From Candidatus Naiadarchaeum limnaeum (GTDB taxonomy: Archaea; Undinarchaeota; Undinarchaeia; Undinarchaeales; Naiadarchaeaceae): a DNA stretch of 30,317 nucleotides. Below are positions 1 through 8,559 of the stretch, piece after piece. A program made the position numbers and the translations under genes. The first letter of the stretch is position 1. The number at the start of each line of letters is the position of its first letter. The notes under the pieces were generated by a model, which did no database searches, was not told the DNA's origin, and saw only the letters and a program-made list of their open reading frames with translations. Location: assembly GCA_014189685.1 (NCBI GenBank), contig DVAB01000004.1:1-30317 (forward strand), read 5' to 3'.

Positions 1-264
1 ACAGTGTGACTTTATTCTTTTAATTAAGGCATTGAGGCCAGCAACTTGCTGTGGGTTTCCGTCAGACGGTCTTGGCGGAGAAGGAATTCTTCTTGTAGGT
101 TCACGAGGAGCTTTTGCCACATCTGGTCTTGTGGCATCGCTGAATGCATCAAGAACATCTGATTCAGAATAGCCAGCGTCAATTAGAGCATCTTTAATAA
201 CTTCCTCAGAAAATCCCGCCCTGAGCTGAGCCTGAACATATCTAATTAACTTATCCTCTACCAT
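1..264 (-). CDS. Unknown protein, N-terminal 88 residues (runs off the left edge)
   Basis: Only the first 88 codons are in the window; the gene continues past base 1. The protein starts MVEDKLIRYVQAQLRAGFSE. Its first 40 residues look like two or three short amphipathic helices with the pattern 'hydrophobic-Gly-Tyr-Ser-Glu-x-hydrophobic'. I have the impression of having seen such a small helical segment at the start of archaeal membrane or surface proteins, but I cannot name a family. A Pro/Arg-rich linker follows at about residues 45-72. The ATG at 264 is chosen because a strong TATA box (286-296) lies about 26 nt upstream, which predicts a leaderless transcript. It is read in the same direction as Pelota (310-1389), 45 nt upstream, but has its own promoter. 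Function unknown. Confidence 0.7.
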   Translation of the reverse strand, partial: MVEDKLIRYVQAQLRAGFSEEVIKDALIDAGYSESDVLDAFSDATRPDVAKAPREPTRRIPSPPRPSDGNPQQVAGLNALIKRIKSHC

Positions 265-285
265 ATGCTTCGCATAGTTTTTTAG

Positions 286-296
286 TATATAAATAT
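286..296 (-). promoter_or_regulatory. TATA box for the gene starting at 264
   Basis: On the minus strand the block reads ATATTTATATA, centred about 26-27 nt before the ATG at 264. This is the archaeal TATA-to-start distance, so the mRNA probably begins at or very near the start codon. No Shine-Dalgarno sequence is present. Confidence 0.65.
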
Positions 297-309
297 CTTA
301 ACCAACAAT

Positions 310-1389
310 CTAGCCAACAATCTCAACTCGGAATCTCAATAGAGCTGCCAATCCGCCAATTCCTTCCAATTGCTTCCCTAGGTCGTGCTCATTGCTCACA
401 ATCAAAATTTCACCGCGCATATCATAAATATTTTTCAAAAGCTCATCTATCTGCTTGTTTTTTTCAATCTTCGATTTTTTTAAAGTGCTGTTTGAAATAA
501 GCAAAGTTTTAATCGCGCCCAAGTTCATTGCATATTCAACGTTTTTCAATCCATAGACAGCCAATCCTAAGTTTTTTGAAAATTCCTCAAAAAATTCTGT
601 TAATTTTTTTACTTCTTGCTGGACTTTCCACTCTTTTATTATTCTTTCGATAATTCCACGCTTTATAATTTCTTGTAATCCGCGCTCCCCTCCGGTTGAG
701 ACGTTTTCAATTACAGCCTTTACCGCTAATTCAGATTTTTTTTCCTTAAAATATTTGTAAAAATTATCTTTGTAAAATGCAGGCCCAGCAATAACTATCC
801 TATCTAAACCCTCTGCTTCATTTTCTATTGCATCTAATAAATCCTCAAAAAATGAAATTTCTTCTGCGCGCTTTTTCTCTGGCTCCTTTTTTCCGCTCAA
901 AGTTTTACTTATAGTTCCGCTTAATTTTACTCCATACTCCCTGAGCAATCCGAATGAGCACAATCCATCCTCAATAGCGAGCAAGAGAATTTTTGCTTTA
1001 ATCGCTTTAGAAGCATCCTCAACTTTAATTAAATCTGCTGTTGTCCAGATGTCTTTTGTAACTGTTAAAACCATTCCTGGCCGCAGGTTCAAAGTATGGA
1101 AATCTCCTGTTGCAACAGTTTCCGGGCCTTGATAGATTCTCCCTGTTACTCTCAATCTATCAATTGTGCGATCGAATTCAACAGTTTCAACTTGAATTTC
1201 AAGAGTAACAGCCTCCTTTGCAAGCCTTTCAGCCCGCTCAATTCCTTGCCTGTAATCAATTCTTCTTTTTGTTCTAGAGATAACGCGGTCGTCTTTATTC
1301 AAAATATCAGCTAAATAGTACAAATCGTCCGCTACTTCTAGGCGGAATACGATTCTTCCTTTTTTCAAATCTTTTTTAATTATTTTCAT
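310..1389 (-). CDS. pelA: Pelota (archaeal Dom34), ribosome rescue factor
   Basis: Archaeal Pelota enters the empty A site of stalled ribosomes with aEF1A or ABCE1 and starts ribosome splitting and mRNA surveillance. The 359-residue length and three-domain order fit the family: an Sm-like N-terminal domain (about 1-130, starting MKIIKKDLKKGRIVFRLEV), a central eRF1-2-like domain (about 131-265, with AGPAFYKDNF at 201-210 and STGGERGLQEII at 231-242), and an eRF1-3-like C-terminal domain (about 266-359, with YGLKNVEYAMNLGAIKTLLI and the closing GGLAALLRFRV). No GGQ peptide-release motif is present, which separates Pelota from aRF1. An A/T-rich TATA-like block at 1415-1430 overlaps the stop of the upstream gene (1434). 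The ATG at 1389 matches the conserved N-terminus. Identification is firm. Confidence 0.95.
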   Translation of the reverse strand: MKIIKKDLKKGRIVFRLEVADDLYYLADILNKDDRVISRTKRRIDYRQGIERAERLAKEAVTLEIQVETVEFDRTIDRLRVTGRIYQGPETVATGDFHTLNLRPGMVLTVTKDIWTTADLIKVEDASKAIKAKILLLAIEDGLCSFGLLREYGVKLSGTISKTLSGKKEPEKKRAEEISFFEDLLDAIENEAEGLDRIVIAGPAFYKDNFYKYFKEKKSELAVKAVIENVSTGGERGLQEIIKRGIIERIIKEWKVQQEVKKLTEFFEEFSKNLGLAVYGLKNVEYAMNLGAIKTLLISNSTLKKSKIEKNKQIDELLKNIYDMRGEILIVSNEHDLGKQLEGIGGLAALLRFRVEIVG

Positions 1390-1433
1390 ATTATCTATCC
1401 AATAGAATTAGCGTTAATTATAATTAAATATAG

Positions 1434-2438
1434 TTATGTGCGCAACTTTCTTTCCAAAGGACGTGTGCCACCCATAATCTGGGAGAATATAAATTGAACA
1501 TCGTCCTCTATAATTCTCCAAATCTTTTGGTCGAACAATTCACTTACTTTTTTCCACCTTAAAGAATCTCCAACAAATTTAGGAAACTTATCGATTATTT
1601 TTTTTGCTTTTGGGAACTCTTCAAGAGATTTCGGGTGGAGATAGAGTTTTGCAATATGTGTAAGGCTTACAGCTTCTATAAAAATAGAATTGTCCCCCCT
1701 CAATATTGCTTTTCCAAGGAAAATGGCTTTAAGAAGCGACCTCAAACTCATTCGCATCCCAAGATTTCCTTGTTTGCCAGACACATTAACAAGCCAAATA
1801 CCAATTGTTTTTATTACTCCGTTTTCACAATTAATTTTATAGCAAGGAAAGAAGTTTGCTCCCTTTAAAACAGTAATAAATTCACTTCGCTCAGAGGTGC
1901 AAACGCTTACACCTGGGAGCGGGATATATAATATTTCTTCGGTGTCAGGAGCATCCCTACTCCACATTTCTTCAAAAAAATCTCTACGAAGAAATTTGTA
2001 AATATGGTACAAATACGCAGGGCCCAATTCTATAGAGATGAATTTCTCTATATAATCTTTAAAAGGCATACCATGTACTTCTGCGTTATATGCCAGTACC
2101 GCTCTTTCAAAAAAATCTTTTCCGCCTTTCATATGTATAGACTTTAAAAAATCTTTGCCAACCACTAGTTGGATAGCGTTCTCTATATAGGCCGCTTTTA
2201 CTTTAAGCGCCATCTCACCAGTTAGAGTAGCACCTGTAGGTTTCATTGCTCCAAAAACATCCAAAAATTTTTGATATCCCCTTCTAAATTGGTCCTCTTT
2301 ACCATCATCAATTTTTGCGCTTGCCAATTCCCACCTATGCCTGAAAGCGCCACGATTTACATTTTCAGCAAATTGAATTAAGTTCCGCTGAATCTGCGGG
2401 CTTAAATCTGAAAAGCTTGGGCCACCGATTAATCCCAT
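1434..2438 (-). CDS. Hypothetical 334-aa protein, no recognised family
   Basis: I do not recognise this protein. It begins MGLIGGPSFSDLSPQIQRNL and is a mixed helical and beta soluble protein without a signal peptide or a convincing membrane segment. The first half (about 1-160) is predicted helical and rich in Phe/Tyr/Lys. The middle (about 165-235) is more beta-like and has three spaced cysteines (one in VSVCTSE, two in FFPCYKINCENG). The C-terminal third is helical again and ends in a basic tail, RPLERKLRT. The ATG at 2438 is supported by a TATA box at 2464-2472, giving a leaderless start. It is divergent from the 2524 gene and has an 85-nt intergenic region with separate TATA boxes for each direction. 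It is probably real because the frame stays open for 1 kb with a proper promoter. Confidence 0.75.
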   Translation of the reverse strand: MGLIGGPSFSDLSPQIQRNLIQFAENVNRGAFRHRWELASAKIDDGKEDQFRRGYQKFLDVFGAMKPTGATLTGEMALKVKAAYIENAIQLVVGKDFLKSIHMKGGKDFFERAVLAYNAEVHGMPFKDYIEKFISIELGPAYLYHIYKFLRRDFFEEMWSRDAPDTEEILYIPLPGVSVCTSERSEFITVLKGANFFPCYKINCENGVIKTIGIWLVNVSGKQGNLGMRMSLRSLLKAIFLGKAILRGDNSIFIEAVSLTHIAKLYLHPKSLEEFPKAKKIIDKFPKFVGDSLRWKKVSELFDQKIWRIIEDDVQFIFSQIMGGTRPLERKLRT

Positions 2439-2463
2439 AATAAATTATATGTGGGCAATCTAC

Positions 2464-2505
2464 TATTTAAAGTTCACATGAAAACAATAAGTTTTAATAA
2501 TATAT
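2464..2505. promoter_or_regulatory. Divergent promoter pair, genes at 2438 (-) and 2524 (+)
   Basis: On the minus strand CTTTAAATA (2464-2472) lies about 29 nt before the ATG at 2438. On the plus strand AATAATATATA (2495-2505) lies about 24 nt before the ATG at 2524. The two boxes are separate and point outward from a common 85-nt region. Confidence 0.6.
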
Positions 2506-2523
2506 AATCTCATTTAGTCTTAT

Positions 2524-3351
2524 ATGGCAGCTGCTCATTCTAGTAAACAGGCAGAATTAAAGCCCAAGCACAGAAGAAATTTGCGAAAGTACGCGAAGCT
2601 TTTGCACGGATTAGGAGTTGATGTCTCTGAGCATGTTGAGAGGCTTGAGCTGGATGAGAAAGAGCTGAATGAATTTCGCGCGAAATTTGGAAAAGAAACT
2701 TTTCTCAAGCCTGCTGACCGCACTAAACTTAAGCAGATTTTAACTAGAGTTTTAAATTTAATGCGAATATTTGTAAGATTTGAAGATACTCTTTGGGAGC
2801 AGGTTGCCCCTCTAACTCTTGCAGCCTACCGGAAAGAAATTTTCTCAACAGACTTAATTGAGCTAAAAGCGGTGCGCGAAATATACTCCGCATTATATCA
2901 GAAAAAAGCAGCACAATTAAAAGTTGATCTCCCAGCTGCGCGCAGTTTAATTCTTTCATCAATTGCAATAGAACACAGAGAACTTTTTACACTATATCCA
3001 AGGCTTCTGAGCGATGTTGAAAAAGTTATTTCAGAGCTTGTTGAATTTGAACTGCGCTTTGCAAAAGTAGAGCACGATTTAAAAGACAGATTTTTGGAGC
3101 TGAATAAAAATCTGCGCAAGCTTTTGCACGAGGATACTTATTTTATTACAAAAGACCTTGCAAAAATCTATGATTTGCGCTTAAGCGTGTATAACTGGAT
3201 TGTTCAGATTGACCATGAAGTAAAGCCGCCAATTATTCCAAAAGCTGCTGAAGAAAGGGAGCAATTAATTTCCGCGCGCAACTTTTACCTTGGCACTTAC
3301 AAACAACATGTTCAAAACATTGCTCAGATTTATTTGAGAGGTGTGAAGTAA
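2524..3351 (+). CDS. Hypothetical all-helical cytosolic protein, partner of the 3351 membrane protein
   Basis: Unrecognised 275-aa protein. It has no signal peptide or membrane segment, is rich in Leu/Glu/Lys/Arg, and shows long heptad-like helices (for example about 150-210, with ISELVEFELRFAKVEHDLKD). That predicts an elongated helical bundle. The N-terminus is basic (KPKHRRNLRKYAKLLHG). The TAA stop at 3349-3351 overlaps the ATG of the next gene at 3351 in a TAATG junction, so translation is very likely coupled and the two products probably work together. A cytoplasmic adaptor for the large membrane protein is the natural reading, but that is inference. A TATA box at 2495-2505 places transcription start close to the ATG. 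Confidence 0.75.
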   Translation: MAAAHSSKQAELKPKHRRNLRKYAKLLHGLGVDVSEHVERLELDEKELNEFRAKFGKETFLKPADRTKLKQILTRVLNLMRIFVRFEDTLWEQVAPLTLAAYRKEIFSTDLIELKAVREIYSALYQKKAAQLKVDLPAARSLILSSIAIEHRELFTLYPRLLSDVEKVISELVEFELRFAKVEHDLKDRFLELNKNLRKLLHEDTYFITKDLAKIYDLRLSVYNWIVQIDHEVKPPIIPKAAEEREQLISARNFYLGTYKQHVQNIAQIYLRGVK

Positions 3352-6191
3352 TGGCAATTCAAGATTTTCTTGCAGGAAACTTTTTGGCATTTGCAGTAAT
3401 TGCTTCAGGGAGTTTGTGGATGCTCCTTGCGATTTTTGCCCCCTTTAATAAAGCTGTGGGAAAAGCTTTGAGCAGTGCAATTCCATGTATCGGAAGTTTA
3501 TGCGCTTGCTTCTGCGGATTTTTTGGTCCGTGGCTTCAGCCGCTCACAACAATCATGCTTTTAATCTATACAGTTGCAATGCTGATATTCAATCCATTGC
3601 CGATTGCAATTGTGCTGGCGATAATCGGAATTTTTGTTGGTGTTTTTGGAGTTCTGCTTAAAAAATTGCCGCCGCACGAGCTTGAGATAATGGGAATTCC
3701 TTTTGCAAGCAGAAAATACAATTCATTCTGGATGGTTCTCTTTAGCATAGGAATGATTTTTTATACAATGTTTCTGTTCCCAATTGGAGCGATTTTTGGA
3801 TTTATCTTTTTAATTTTGCTGGTTGTTGGTGTTATTGCAGGAATTGTTTTAATTGCAGTTTTTGCCCCTGAGGTTGTTGCGCCAATGGCAGCAGAATTAG
3901 GAGTTGGAGGAGCAGCAGCTGGAATGGCAGGCGTGGAAGGAGTTGCTGCTGGCGGAGAAATGATGGGTGGAGGAGAATTTGCAGGCATGGCTGAACAAGG
4001 CGCAGGTGCTCTTAGAGGAATGGGCGCAGCTGGAAAAGGCATGGGGGGTATGGGCGGAATGCCTGGGATTGGAGCAGAAGAGCAGAGCATGGTGCAAGAG
4101 GTTAAAGGCGTGCAGCAAAACATTGTTAATGAGGCTGAGGGGGCTCTCGCTGCACAGAGGACTGCATCTCAAACAGAGATTGCGTCAGCACAGTCTGAGC
4201 TAAAAGAAGCGCAGAAAGCAAAAGACCCGCAGTTGGAACAAACAGCACGGCAAAGATTGAATAGTGCACAGCAGCGCTTCCAAGAATCAGGTGAGCGCTC
4301 ACAAAAATTGTTTGGCTCTTTACAAGATTCAACAGAGGACTCAGAAGGCGGTAGATTTGGAAGGCATTTTGATAGTTCTGGAAAAATGGCAACTTGGGAA
4401 ATATTAATACTTGGAATACTTGTATTCTTTTTTGTAATAGTTGTTGCCGCATATGTTATACCGGAGAATACTCCTGCATACAATGGAGTCAAATTTTTAT
4501 TTGATGGCATTAAATTTGGAGTGGATGCTATATGGCGCGGTATTTTAAATTTTGGAGACTGGCTAATTAGTTGGCTCGGGTCGCAATTCACCCCATGTGA
4601 AATCGGAGCAACAGGAGTTCCTTGTAAAATTTTGCAACAGCGGTCATGCGAGCCATTCTGTATCTCGCCATCTGGCCGCGAGGCTCCATGGAAAGGATTT
4701 GAAATTAAAAAGCTTGAGGTTGTTCCTGCAACAATATTTGATTATCAGAAATTTTCAATCTTGTCAGAATTTGCAAATGAGGGCTCAGGGGATTCAACTT
4801 TTGCAACTGTGGGTGAGCCAACATTTGGCTTTTTCCAGGCAGGCGGAAAATTGAGATGTGAATGGGGTCTTGGCGGAATAATTTTCTGGGAGCCTACATG
4901 CAGAAAAGTTTTCCCTATTGTGGAGGGCTCATCTATAACAACTTTAACATCCGGAAAATGCGCAAAAGCTGGAGGAGAATTTGAAGCTCCATGCACTCTT
5001 GAGCCAGGGGAGGTTTCTCAGATGAGATGGTTTGGCTTTGATATTGAGGAAGGAGTTATTAGAAAAGGAATAACAGTCAAGCCAGATATTTCAATTTCCA
5101 TGGATTATTTCTTTTTGGTTCCAAACGATGTTGTTGGAAGCATGGCAGTGCAAACTTTCCAAGAACAATTAGCAACTTCTACTGTTGAAAAAAAGGAAAA
5201 GAGAATTATAAACAAAATCAATCGTGTTTATTCACCGCCCGGACCGCTTATGATTGCGATGGGAACTGCAGAGGATCAGGTGATTTCAACTATTCCAACC
5301 CTCTTCTTAGTTCAGTTTGCTAATAAAGGGAAAGGAGTTGTAAGTGAGCTTCACAAAGAAAAAATGAAACTTTATCTCCCTCCTGACTTTAGGCCTTACC
5401 AATCACCTTCTGGTGAGGAAATTTGTGATTTTGAAACGTTGTGGCACAGCGATCCTAATGGAGATGGTGTAATAACATTAGCCGATCTTTCCCCGATAGA
5501 AAGAGAAAAATGGAATCCAGGCCCAGGATTTGAAGACCATATTATTTATGAGCCAAACGAAAGCCTGCTTGAAATTGCTCAAACAAGAAATCCTTTAGAG
5601 ACGCCTACTTACTTCTGCGTTTTAAACACTCCTGTTAATGTTGAAAAAGTTAAAACTTATGATTTCAAAATGCGCGTAACTGAATATCTTTACACAGAAT
5701 CAAAGCGCACTCGCCTCTCAATTATGGGAACAGCACTTGATGTTACTCCTGCTACTACACCAGCAGGAGAACAAACTAAATCATTTAGTCTTGGGAGATG
5801 TCCACTTAGAACTGGTGGGTGGTGCTCATCCCATCAGACTCTAGAGTTTAAAGATGAAAGTGGAAAAAATCCTAAAGAGTATAATGTTAAAGAAATAACT
5901 GTAAATGCAAGGCACGGAGGAGAGTGGGGATGCGCAGATTCGCGTATTTTAATTACAGCACAAAATGCTGCTGGCGGAAATGTTCCGCCTCCTGAAAAGC
6001 TGCTCAGTGATCCAAATGCACCGCTTGGTATAACAGAGCCTGCCCCATCACAGGGTAGGCGTGGAATAACAGTGGTATTTCCAGAAGCTGTTAGAATTCA
6101 AAAAGTTAGGGCAGCAAGTGTTGGCCATGGATTTGGCATTCCATGTCCTTTCATAGATGATGTTACTGCAGTAATAACATACACGGAGTAG
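3351..6191 (+). CDS. Large multi-pass membrane protein with Gly-rich linker, coiled coil and exterior beta domains
   Basis: Unrecognised 946-aa protein. Residues about 8-175 hold several hydrophobic helices (for example LAFAVIASGSLWMLLAIF and FILLVVGVIAGIVLIAVFA). Residues about 176-245 are a Gly/Ala/Met-rich low-complexity stretch. Residues about 247-320 form a charged, Gln/Ala-rich coiled coil. A further membrane helix lies at 349-371 (WEILILGILVFFFVIVVAAY). The remaining 570 residues are beta-rich, have paired cysteines, and presumably lie outside the cell. Two segments, near 'FANEGSGDS' and 'FANKGKGVV', resemble the Ig/CARDB-like strands of the lipoproteins that follow. At 701-712 the sequence DPNGDGVITLAD matches the DxNxDGxxxxxD calcium loop of dockerins and EF hands. 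It overlaps the upstream gene by 1 nt and sits 45 nt before the lipoprotein array. A surface-complex scaffold is plausible but unproven. Confidence 0.8.
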   Translation: MAIQDFLAGNFLAFAVIASGSLWMLLAIFAPFNKAVGKALSSAIPCIGSLCACFCGFFGPWLQPLTTIMLLIYTVAMLIFNPLPIAIVLAIIGIFVGVFGVLLKKLPPHELEIMGIPFASRKYNSFWMVLFSIGMIFYTMFLFPIGAIFGFIFLILLVVGVIAGIVLIAVFAPEVVAPMAAELGVGGAAAGMAGVEGVAAGGEMMGGGEFAGMAEQGAGALRGMGAAGKGMGGMGGMPGIGAEEQSMVQEVKGVQQNIVNEAEGALAAQRTASQTEIASAQSELKEAQKAKDPQLEQTARQRLNSAQQRFQESGERSQKLFGSLQDSTEDSEGGRFGRHFDSSGKMATWEILILGILVFFFVIVVAAYVIPENTPAYNGVKFLFDGIKFGVDAIWRGILNFGDWLISWLGSQFTPCEIGATGVPCKILQQRSCEPFCISPSGREAPWKGFEIKKLEVVPATIFDYQKFSILSEFANEGSGDSTFATVGEPTFGFFQAGGKLRCEWGLGGIIFWEPTCRKVFPIVEGSSITTLTSGKCAKAGGEFEAPCTLEPGEVSQMRWFGFDIEEGVIRKGITVKPDISISMDYFFLVPNDVVGSMAVQTFQEQLATSTVEKKEKRIINKINRVYSPPGPLMIAMGTAEDQVISTIPTLFLVQFANKGKGVVSELHKEKMKLYLPPDFRPYQSPSGEEICDFETLWHSDPNGDGVITLADLSPIEREKWNPGPGFEDHIIYEPNESLLEIAQTRNPLETPTYFCVLNTPVNVEKVKTYDFKMRVTEYLYTESKRTRLSIMGTALDVTPATTPAGEQTKSFSLGRCPLRTGGWCSSHQTLEFKDESGKNPKEYNVKEITVNARHGGEWGCADSRILITAQNAAGGNVPPPEKLLSDPNAPLGITEPAPSQGRRGITVVFPEAVRIQKVRAASVGHGFGIPCPFIDDVTAVITYTE

Positions 6192-6199
6192 AAAAAGAT

Positions 6200-6212
6200 A
6201 ATATATATAAAA
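6200..6212 (+). promoter_or_regulatory. TATA box for the first lipoprotein gene
   Basis: AATATATATAAAA lies about 25-37 nt before the ATG at 6237, just after the stop of the membrane-protein gene at 6191. It allows the lipoprotein array to be transcribed separately from the 2524-3351 pair. Confidence 0.6.
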
Positions 6213-6236
6213 GGGCATAAACAGTAAATTATAGCA

Positions 6237-7583
6237 ATGAAAACTCACCACTCACAAAGAGTAAAATTACTCTCTGTGTTAGTCCTAGTAGCAGTTGTAG
6301 TTTTTGCAGGATGTATTGGACGTGGTGGAGGGGATAGAAAATTTCTTAATTTTGGCGAGGATGCTTTAAAAATTGCTATTGATACGGAAGGCAGAAGTAC
6401 TTTTGACAGCCTTCAGCAATTCACAGTAACTGTTACAGCAGAAAATATTGGCAAATTTGATGTTTTTAATGTTACTTCGCGCTTGCAGGGATATGATGGA
6501 ATAACTTCAACAGAAACTCCACGTGCTCAGCTTTCAGATGAGCGCTCATTAAGTCAATCCACTCTTGATCGCCCGCAGCCAGATAAAAAAGTTGCAGGCG
6601 GCACAGGCAGTGTTGATTGGGATGTTGCTGCTCCATTTGTTCCAGTTGATTCTCCTGATAGAGAACTTATATTGACAGGGGAGGCTATTTATGATACAAA
6701 AAGTTTGGCAACTCAAAGAGTTGTTGCTGCAACAAGAACTCATGTTGTGAATTTAGAGGCGCGCGGGGAAGCAGTTCCTGTAATGCCTGAAACAGATGCA
6801 TTAAACGGTCCAATTGCGATTGATGTTGAGATTCCAGTTCCATATGTAAAAGTTATTGGAAAGAGAAATGATTTCCCAGTTAGAATTCACTTGAATAATG
6901 ATGGCTCAGGGACATTGTTGAACAGAGAAATTGGGGAGTTTGATTTTTTAAGCAAAGTTATTATGAAAGTTCCCCCTGGGGTAGGAATTGATGCAAGAAA
7001 CTGCGACTTTGTTCAAATTGGCACAACAGATATTGGATTGGAGAAAACTTTGATAATTGATTTGTCAAACAACAGACAAAAACTCAGACTGCTTGAGGGC
7101 GGAGCAACTAGAGATATGAACTGCAGACTCTATGCAGATTCCGAATTTGTAACAGGCTACAACACTTTTGATTTGAGCATAGCTGTATATTACACTTACA
7201 TACAAGATGTTTCAAAGCGCCTCTTAATAAAAGGAACAGAACAGGCTCCTCTAACAATAAGAATATTAGAGCCAACAGAGGCAAACACAGATGACTGGAT
7301 AAGAAACACTGTGCATTCAGTTAAATTCGAGGCCATCTATCAGAATATTCCGGTTACTACTGCCTTAACACTCGCAGATGTACGCGCGGCTTTAGATGGA
7401 ACAGACGCAGAAGAAATTGACTTGACATTTGATACTGCACAGGATGCGTGGATTTTAAGAGTAAGAACTCCGGATATGGGAACAGCATCTGCTACATTTG
7501 ACTTAACATTGGATGTGAACTTCCAGGCAGAGAGTGGAAGTGACACAGAGAACGATGCAATTAACTACTCACCAACTCCATAA
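6237..7583 (+). CDS. Surface lipoprotein 1 of 5, CARDB/Ig-like modules plus extra C-terminal beta domain
   Basis: The 448-aa product has an n-region MKTHHSQRVK, a hydrophobic stretch, and lipobox VVFAGC with the lipidated Cys at 26, followed by a Gly-rich spacer. This predicts a lipid-anchored extracellular protein. The first beta module (about 43-160) contains 'TVTAENIGKFDVFNVTS', the same strand-turn-strand signature seen in the four following genes. A second module (about 190-320) contains 'PVRIHLNNDGSGTLLNREI'. Unlike its neighbours it has a third, Thr/Asp-rich beta segment (about 335-448, LTIRILEPTEANTDDW onward). The substrate or partner is unknown. The membership in the family is a by-eye alignment of recurring motifs. 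A TATA box precedes it, and the next gene starts 15 nt downstream. Confidence 0.8.
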   Translation: MKTHHSQRVKLLSVLVLVAVVVFAGCIGRGGGDRKFLNFGEDALKIAIDTEGRSTFDSLQQFTVTVTAENIGKFDVFNVTSRLQGYDGITSTETPRAQLSDERSLSQSTLDRPQPDKKVAGGTGSVDWDVAAPFVPVDSPDRELILTGEAIYDTKSLATQRVVAATRTHVVNLEARGEAVPVMPETDALNGPIAIDVEIPVPYVKVIGKRNDFPVRIHLNNDGSGTLLNREIGEFDFLSKVIMKVPPGVGIDARNCDFVQIGTTDIGLEKTLIIDLSNNRQKLRLLEGGATRDMNCRLYADSEFVTGYNTFDLSIAVYYTYIQDVSKRLLIKGTEQAPLTIRILEPTEANTDDWIRNTVHSVKFEAIYQNIPVTTALTLADVRAALDGTDAEEIDLTFDTAQDAWILRVRTPDMGTASATFDLTLDVNFQAESGSDTENDAINYSPTP

Positions 7584-7598
7584 TAAGTTTTGATAAAA

Positions 7599-8525
7599 AT
7601 GAAAAGGAACAGATTTTTTCTGATTGCAATTGTACTTGCTTTTGTAATAGTTGCTTCTGGATGTCTTGGCCCAAACAAACCACAGGGAAGACTTCCTTCA
7701 CAATTTCCAGGCCTGATTATAACTAATTTTATTTCTGATTTCCCCCAAATAGATGCAGGGGAGCGCATGAGCGTTGAAGTTGATTTTGATAATGTTGGGG
7801 ATGAGGTTGCGCGCGAAGTAACAGGAGTGCTAATTCGAAGAGGAGCATTCCAAGTTAATCCCTTTATCCAGAGCTTACCAGCAGACCTTGAGCCTCCAAT
7901 CACAGATGTTCCAAGCGGGGATGCTTTTATTTGGGAATTAACAGCTCCTCAAGTAACTCAGGAAAGGATTGAGGAAGTTCAGGCGCGCGTATTTTATAAA
8001 TACGAAACACAGGGCTTTGGAACCATTAATTTTGTACCGCGAGATATAATAAGAGAAAAAGGAATTTCTGCTTTTCAAATTGACCCAAGCACAAGCTTAG
8101 GCCCATTAGAGGTTGAAGTTGTTGCAAACCAGCCTGTTGTTCTTAGAAATCCCATATCACAAAATGTTTCACTTCGAGTTACAGTATTGATTTCAAATGT
8201 CGGCCCAGGGAGAGTTGAAAACGAAACATTTAGCGGGGGCTGCAACAAGGCTCTTGACTGCATTGATTCTGTAAGGATAGAAGGATTCGGAGTTTCATGC
8301 AGGGATGCAAGTACCTCTGGGGATGTTTCTGCTCTGCTCCCATTGGACAGAAAATTTGATGGGGTACGATTAGTAGAAGGAAATGAGGGTAAGTTAACAG
8401 AAGTTGTCTCTTTCCTTGTTCCAGATGCCAGTGCTGCAACAAGCTGCCAGATTAAAGTTACTGCTACTTATAGGTACAGAGTTGACAGCGATGTTTTAAA
8501 TCTCAGAATAGAGCCAGTAACATAA
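7599..8525 (+). CDS. Surface lipoprotein 2 of 5, two Ig-like modules only
   Basis: The 308-aa product starts MKRNRFFLIAIVLAFVIVAS with lipobox VASGC (lipidated Cys 22). A TTG nine bases earlier (7590) would add three residues; the ATG at 7599 gives the normal short basic n-region and is preferred. Module one includes 'VEVDFDNVGDEVAREVTG', and the link region includes 'ARVFYKYETQGFGTINF'. Module two includes 'LRVTVLISNVGPGRVENE', with a Cys pair (GGCNKALDC) and a further pair near the end. The protein stops after the strand 'IKVTATYRYRVDSDVLNLRI', so it appears to be the minimal two-module version of the family. It is 15 nt after lipoprotein 1 and has no clear promoter of its own, so the two are probably co-transcribed. 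Confidence 0.8.
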   Translation: MKRNRFFLIAIVLAFVIVASGCLGPNKPQGRLPSQFPGLIITNFISDFPQIDAGERMSVEVDFDNVGDEVAREVTGVLIRRGAFQVNPFIQSLPADLEPPITDVPSGDAFIWELTAPQVTQERIEEVQARVFYKYETQGFGTINFVPRDIIREKGISAFQIDPSTSLGPLEVEVVANQPVVLRNPISQNVSLRVTVLISNVGPGRVENETFSGGCNKALDCIDSVRIEGFGVSCRDASTSGDVSALLPLDRKFDGVRLVEGNEGKLTEVVSFLVPDASAATSCQIKVTATYRYRVDSDVLNLRIEPVT

Positions 8526-8528
8526 ACC

Positions 8529-8534
8529 TTATAT
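8529..8534 (+). promoter_or_regulatory. TATA box for the SLT-domain lipoprotein gene
   Basis: CCTTATATC, with the core TTATAT at 8529-8534, ends about 26 nt before the ATG at 8560. It sits in the 34-nt gap after lipoprotein 2, so the lysozyme-like gene can be expressed on its own. Confidence 0.55.
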
Positions 8535-8559
8535 CTTTTCGATTTTATCTAATTATTTA

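Noticed and set aside
3761-4203. Several open frames in other phases and on the minus strand, rich in Pro/Ala/Ser
   Set aside because: They lie opposite or inside the Gly/Ala-rich linker of the 946-aa membrane protein. Repetitive GGA/GCA codons leave other frames free of stops, and none has a promoter or a protein-like composition.
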